Assembly (NCBI GenBank): GCA_964424335.1
Contig: CAYRIY010000051.1
Location: 1-25,652, forward strand
DNA from: CAYRIY01 sp964424335
GTDB taxonomy: Bacteria; Bacillota; Limnochordia; DTU080; RSA5
DNA length: 25,652 bases
Direction of reading: 5' to 3'
Made by a program: the position numbers and the translations under genes. Shown one piece after another: positions 22,709 through 25,652 of this stretch (position 1 is the stretch's first letter; the number at the start of each line of letters is the position of its first letter). The notes beneath the pieces are model-generated. The model did no database searches. It was not told the origin of the DNA and saw only the letters and a list, made by a program, of their open reading frames with translations.

Positions 22709-23554
22709 CTAAAGCGCCTTGAAGTAGGTCGTGCGGTAGAGCGCCGCCGGCGTGAAGCCTACCGTGGTGTACGCCTTGAGCGCCGGCGTGTTGTCGTCAT
22801 CTACGATCAAGCAGACGTTGAGGCCGGAGAGCGCCATCTCGGCGCAGTAGTTTGCGACGAGCATGGTCGCCTCTCCGCGCCCGCGAAACTCCGGAAATGT
22901 AAAGACCCCGCCAAACGAGATCCAAGGGACGAGGAGCGCTCCACGCAGCAGGCAACTGCTCACTTGATTGTCCCGCTCTCGCACGTACACGGCACGGTTT
23001 GAGATCACGTGGTCCCAATTTCTGCTCCAGTTGGTCTGCCGCTCTTCGTTGTAGATGCGGTTGTACTCTTTGAGCCTCGGAATATCCGCGTAGGTTGCGA
23101 GCCGATAGTCCCAATCGGGCGCCACGGCGAGGTTGCCGAGGGTCAACTGCAAGCATAGCTCACGGTGGTCTCTGTAGACCGATTCGCTCAAGTCCGCGAT
23201 GTCGATGGCCCTTTGGAGCAGGAGGTACGGCGCGAGAATCTTCTGGGGAGGCTGGTTGATCAGGGCCCATCTCAGGAGGGTGGCGGCGTCCTCGGGGTCG
23301 ACGGAATGCAGCATCGCATACCCCGAATCGATGTTGACGGCATAGAGCGACGAGATCGCGCCGTCTTGCCTTGAAACGCCGACAAGCCGCCACGGCGTCG
23401 CATCGCTCGTAACACGCTGTTTTGCCAAAGTCCTGACCAGGTGCTCGAGCCAAAAGTGGCCGAGCGGCGGCTCTTGGAAAAGGCCGTCCGCAGCGTTTGC
23501 CAACGCGTTTTCGGCAGACAGGCGCATCGGAGCGCCGGAGGATCCTTCGCGCAA
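22709..23554 (-). CDS. GNAT-family N-acetyltransferase
   Basis: The 281-residue protein has an N-terminal half without recognised motifs and a C-terminal GNAT fold. The acetyl-CoA binding segment is FGGVFTFPEFRGRGEATMLV (residues about 214-233), followed by LIVDDDNTPALKAYTTVGF, the usual N-x-x-A-x-x-x-Y-x-x-x-G-F ending. It would transfer an acetyl group to an unknown amine. The layout resembles two-domain GNATs where the first half is a degenerate copy. The start is uncertain: TTG at 23554, or ATG at 23527. It converges on serS with only 23 bases between, and is divergent to the membrane protein at 23658. Confidence 0.82.
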   Translation of the reverse strand: MREGSSGAPMRLSAENALANAADGLFQEPPLGHFWLEHLVRTLAKQRVTSDATPWRLVGVSRQDGAISSLYAVNIDSGYAMLHSVDPEDAATLLRWALINQPPQKILAPYLLLQRAIDIADLSESVYRDHRELCLQLTLGNLAVAPDWDYRLATYADIPRLKEYNRIYNEERQTNWSRNWDHVISNRAVYVRERDNQVSSCLLRGALLVPWISFGGVFTFPEFRGRGEATMLVANYCAEMALSGLNVCLIVDDDNTPALKAYTTVGFTPAALYRTTYFKAL

Positions 23555-23577
23555 TTCCTGATTCTCCCGACCCTGAC

Positions 23578-23605
23578 TTTTGATAACGTGGCACTACTGT
23601 ATCAT
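23578..23605 (+). promoter_or_regulatory. Possible promoter of the membrane protein / dehydrogenase operon
   Basis: TTTTGA (23578-23583) and TATCAT (23600-23605) are 16 bases apart, upstream of the three-gene set. The -10 is identical to that of the serS leader, while the -35 is weak. If used, transcription starts near 23612, which favours the GTG at 23658 over earlier starts. Confidence 0.35.
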
Positions 23606-23657
23606 GCTCCCCCACTTTTCGCATCATAGAAAGAGCGATGGAGGTTTATCGACGGGG

Positions 23658-24056
23658 GTGGCGCGTTTGTGGGCCGGATGGCCGATCGAACGGGCGATTT
23701 ACTTGTTTGTCGGCGTGGTCTTCCTCGCCGTATTTGTGCAGGTTACGCTCTATCACTGGCGGCAAAACTTTCGGCACTGGTCGATGTGGATTCCGGTCAT
23801 TGCCACACCGGCGCTCGGACTGGTCGCACTCTTGCTCGCATGGCAGAACATGCCTTGGCTTCGAGCGCTGCTTGGGCTCTTGTCGGCTGCCGGCATCGTC
23901 AGCGGCCTTGCCGGGACGTACTTTCACGTCGCCGGTGTGGGCGAACGGGTCGACGGATACAACCTCAACAACTTCATGGTCGGCCCGCCGCCGGCGCTGC
24001 CCGTGTTGGTGAGCGCGCTCAGCGTGTTGGCCCTGATGGGCCTGTACCTTGCATGA
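23658..24056 (+). CDS. Small four-helix membrane protein of the gluconate dehydrogenase-like operon
   Basis: The 132-residue protein has four hydrophobic segments at about 10-32, 43-62, 68-88 and 109-131. Between segments 3 and 4 lies GTYFHVAGVGERVDGYNLNN, with one His that could bind haem or a metal (inference). I do not recognise a named family. GGAGG at 23640-23644 lies 13 bases before the GTG at 23658; earlier in-frame starts at 23604 (ATG) and 23580 (TTG) lack a ribosome site. It is 33 bases upstream of the gluconate 2-dehydrogenase subunit 3-like gene, so it may anchor the soluble subunits to the membrane or pass electrons to quinone. Confidence 0.72.
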   Translation: MARLWAGWPIERAIYLFVGVVFLAVFVQVTLYHWRQNFRHWSMWIPVIATPALGLVALLLAWQNMPWLRALLGLLSAAGIVSGLAGTYFHVAGVGERVDGYNLNNFMVGPPPALPVLVSALSVLALMGLYLA

Positions 24057-24089
24057 TGGGTTCGAACCTTAATCAAGGGAGGCGGCCGC

Positions 24090-24689
24090 ATGCCCGCGAC
24101 GCGCTACCCAAGCTTTGACGTCACCGACGCGAAAGAAGCGTGGGACGCCCACACTCGGGACATCGTGATGGCCCGAGTCGATCAAAAGCCTTCCGAGCGT
24201 TTTTCCTTTTTGACGGACGAGGAGGCAGAGTCCTTAAACGTGATCGCCCGTCACCTCCTATATGAGGATCGCGACGAACTCATCGACTTCGTCGTCGCGC
24301 ACTTTGACAGCCAGCTCTCGGCAGGCCCTGGGGAGAGCGAGCGAAAAGTCCACCTGCCGCCGGCGGGGACGCTGATCCGGCAAGGCCTCGCCGCGCTCGA
24401 CGCGGCGGCAAAGCACCTGTACTGGCGGCGCTTTGTGCACTGCAGGACAAGCCAGCAGTTTGAGATGCTCGCAGCGCTCCAGCTCGGGACGTTGGAGCCG
24501 CTCCCGGAGTGGATTGGCGTTCCCCAAAAAGACCTGTTCAAAAAGCTCCTGTCGACCGCTGTGGACGCGTACGCCTCGCATCCCAAGGTTTGGTCGGAAA
24601 TGGGGTACGCGGGCCCTGCGTACCCCCGCGGTTACTACCGGATCGAGCGAGGCGTTCGCGACCCCTGGGAACCGGGGGCGCGCGGCTAG
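24090..24689 (+). CDS. Gluconate 2-dehydrogenase subunit 3 family protein
   Basis: The 199-residue protein matches the subunit 3 family: FSFLTDEEAESLNVIARHLL near residue 38, then a helical stretch and, near the C-terminus, HPKVWSEMGYAGPAYPRGYY. In acetic acid bacteria this subunit partners a GMC-type flavoprotein and a cytochrome c to oxidise gluconate or other sugar acids at the membrane. Here no Tat or Sec signal is visible, unlike many periplasmic versions. GGGAGG before the ATG is the ribosome site. It is followed after 30 bases by the GMC gene, the expected catalytic partner. Confidence 0.88.
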   Translation: MPATRYPSFDVTDAKEAWDAHTRDIVMARVDQKPSERFSFLTDEEAESLNVIARHLLYEDRDELIDFVVAHFDSQLSAGPGESERKVHLPPAGTLIRQGLAALDAAAKHLYWRRFVHCRTSQQFEMLAALQLGTLEPLPEWIGVPQKDLFKKLLSTAVDAYASHPKVWSEMGYAGPAYPRGYYRIERGVRDPWEPGARG

Positions 24690-24719
24690 CCTGCATTAAT
24701 CCCCGCGAGGTGAAGTAGG

Positions 24720-25652
24720 ATGGGCTCCAACGGCCAGGGAAACGGGCGCATGGTAAACGGGCGCATGTCCGATCACGGCGCTCCCGGAAAACCGGTTCGC
24801 CACCACTGTGATCACTACGCCGGTCACCGTTACGACCACCTGCGCAAGCGCAAATACGGCGACGAGACGGTCGACGTCTGCATCGTGGGGGCGGGGGCGG
24901 CAGGCGGCGTCCTGGCAGAGCGGCTCGCCAAAGCGGGCCTAAGCGTGGTCGTGATCGAGGCCGGCCCATTCTGGGATCCGGCGACCGATTTTGCCAGCGA
25001 CGAGCTTTCCATGCGCTCGCTAGGCTGGCAAGAGACTCGGCTCACGGGGGGAAACGACCCGATTCAACTGGGACACAACAACTCAGGGCGCGGCGTGGGT
25101 GGGGGGACGGTCCACTTCACGGGCGTTTTCTTGCGCTTTCACGAAAGCGACTTTCGCACGTACAGCAAGGACGGCGTCGGCGTCGACTGGCCGATCACCT
25201 ACTGGGACCTCGAGCCGTATTACGCCCAGATCGAGCGGGAGATCGCCGTCTCCGGGCCACGCTACTTTCCTTGGGGAAGTTTTCACGGGCCTTACCCGTA
25301 CCCCGAGCGAGACCCGATCAGCGCCAACGCCCAAGTGTTTCGCCGCGGCTGTGAAGCGCTCGGCATCAAGAGTGTCGTCAGCCCACTTGCGATCCTCTCG
25401 GCGCCTTTCGATGGACGGCCGCCATGCATCAACCGGGGATTTTGCAACCAAGGGTGCAAGCCGAACGCCAAGTTCAGCACGCTCATTCAACATGTCCCTG
25501 AGGCGATTTCGTACGGGGCCGAGGTGCTCAGCGACTGCATGGTAACTCAGGTCGAAGTGGGGGACGACGGCCTCGTGAGCGGGGTCGTCTTTAAGCACGA
25601 TGGCGAAGAGCACCGGCAAAAGGCGAAGGTCGTCATCTTGAGCAGCTTCGTC
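24720..25652 (+). CDS. GMC-family FAD oxidoreductase (gluconate 2-dehydrogenase-like catalytic subunit), cut by right edge
   Basis: The first 311 codons are open to the edge. A polar, Gly/Arg-rich leader of about 50 residues precedes the FAD-binding fold VDVCIVGAGAAGGVLAERLA and VVVIEAG. The GMC segment NNSGRGVGGGTVHFTGVFLR follows, then DWPITYWDLEPYYAQIE. A cysteine cluster, C-x5-C-x3-C in PPCINRGFCNQGCK (near residue 240), is usual in the gluconate- and fructose-dehydrogenase branch of GMC enzymes. The family oxidises sugars, sugar acids or alcohols; the substrate is unknown. GAGGTGA seven bases before the ATG fixes the start. The C-terminal substrate domain with the catalytic His lies beyond the window. 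Confidence 0.9.
   Translation, partial: MGSNGQGNGRMVNGRMSDHGAPGKPVRHHCDHYAGHRYDHLRKRKYGDETVDVCIVGAGAAGGVLAERLAKAGLSVVVIEAGPFWDPATDFASDELSMRSLGWQETRLTGGNDPIQLGHNNSGRGVGGGTVHFTGVFLRFHESDFRTYSKDGVGVDWPITYWDLEPYYAQIEREIAVSGPRYFPWGSFHGPYPYPERDPISANAQVFRRGCEALGIKSVVSPLAILSAPFDGRPPCINRGFCNQGCKPNAKFSTLIQHVPEAISYGAEVLSDCMVTQVEVGDDGLVSGVVFKHDGEEHRQKAKVVILSSFV

Noticed and set aside
23582..23589. TGATAACG also present upstream of the membrane protein
   Set aside because: Only the 8-base core matches the operators near 466 and 588. One such match is expected by chance on both strands of 25 kb.

Overview
The window looks like a chromosomal segment of a GC-rich, probably thermophilic or acidophilic Bacilli-type Firmicute; an Alicyclobacillaceae-like organism is my best guess. 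The evidence is a T-box leader on serS, a YqhV-type DUF2619 protein, a YlbF-family protein, a CD3324-family regulator, DppA-type M55 peptidases, strong AGGAGG ribosome sites and many GTG/TTG starts. No rRNA, tRNA, transposase, phage or CRISPR sequence was seen.

Layout. (1) 1-4800 is a saccharide locus. A GH172 (DUF2961) gene, cut by the left edge, lies divergent to a LacI-family regulator, with two LacI/CcpA-type operator-like sites between them. Next comes a minus-strand operon holding a decayed sugar-binding protein, an intact DUF6807 protein, a PL22-type oligogalacturonate lyase-like protein and a second, decayed DUF6807 gene. (2) 5062-8075 holds an M55 D-aminopeptidase, a perfect LacI-type palindrome, a Gfo/Idh/MocA oxidoreductase, a TIM-barrel sugar isomerase/epimerase and a clear terminator. 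(3) 8301-11318 holds a GPP34 (GOLPH3-like) protein, a second M55 peptidase, a D-2-hydroxyacid dehydrogenase and a YlbF-family protein. (4) 11580-13066 is a minus-strand group: CD3324-family HTH protein, DUF2161 PD-(D/E)XK-like protein with a winged-helix-like tail, and DUF2619 membrane protein. (5) 13413-18855 holds a second TIM-barrel protein, a second Gfo/Idh/MocA oxidoreductase, a 761-residue glycosidase-like protein of no family I recognise, and glyA, ending in a long hairpin. (6) 18964-20799 (minus) encodes a tandem metallo-beta-lactamase-fold protein with an Ig-like tail. (7) 21023-22685 is a T-box-controlled serS. (8) 22709-23554 (minus) is a GNAT protein. (9) 23658 to the right edge is a membrane protein, a gluconate 2-dehydrogenase subunit 3-like protein and a GMC flavoprotein cut by the edge.

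Working together. The recurring pair of a Gfo/Idh/MocA dehydrogenase and an AP-endonuclease-2-like TIM barrel, once next to a large glycosidase-like protein, suggests intracellular breakdown of unusual glycosides through keto-sugar intermediates. Regions 1 and 2 appear to be under LacI-type control. The M55 enzymes would release D-amino acids from peptides. glyA and serS are housekeeping genes of serine metabolism. Functions of the 761-residue protein, the tandem MBL protein, GPP34 and DUF2161 are not known from sequence alone.
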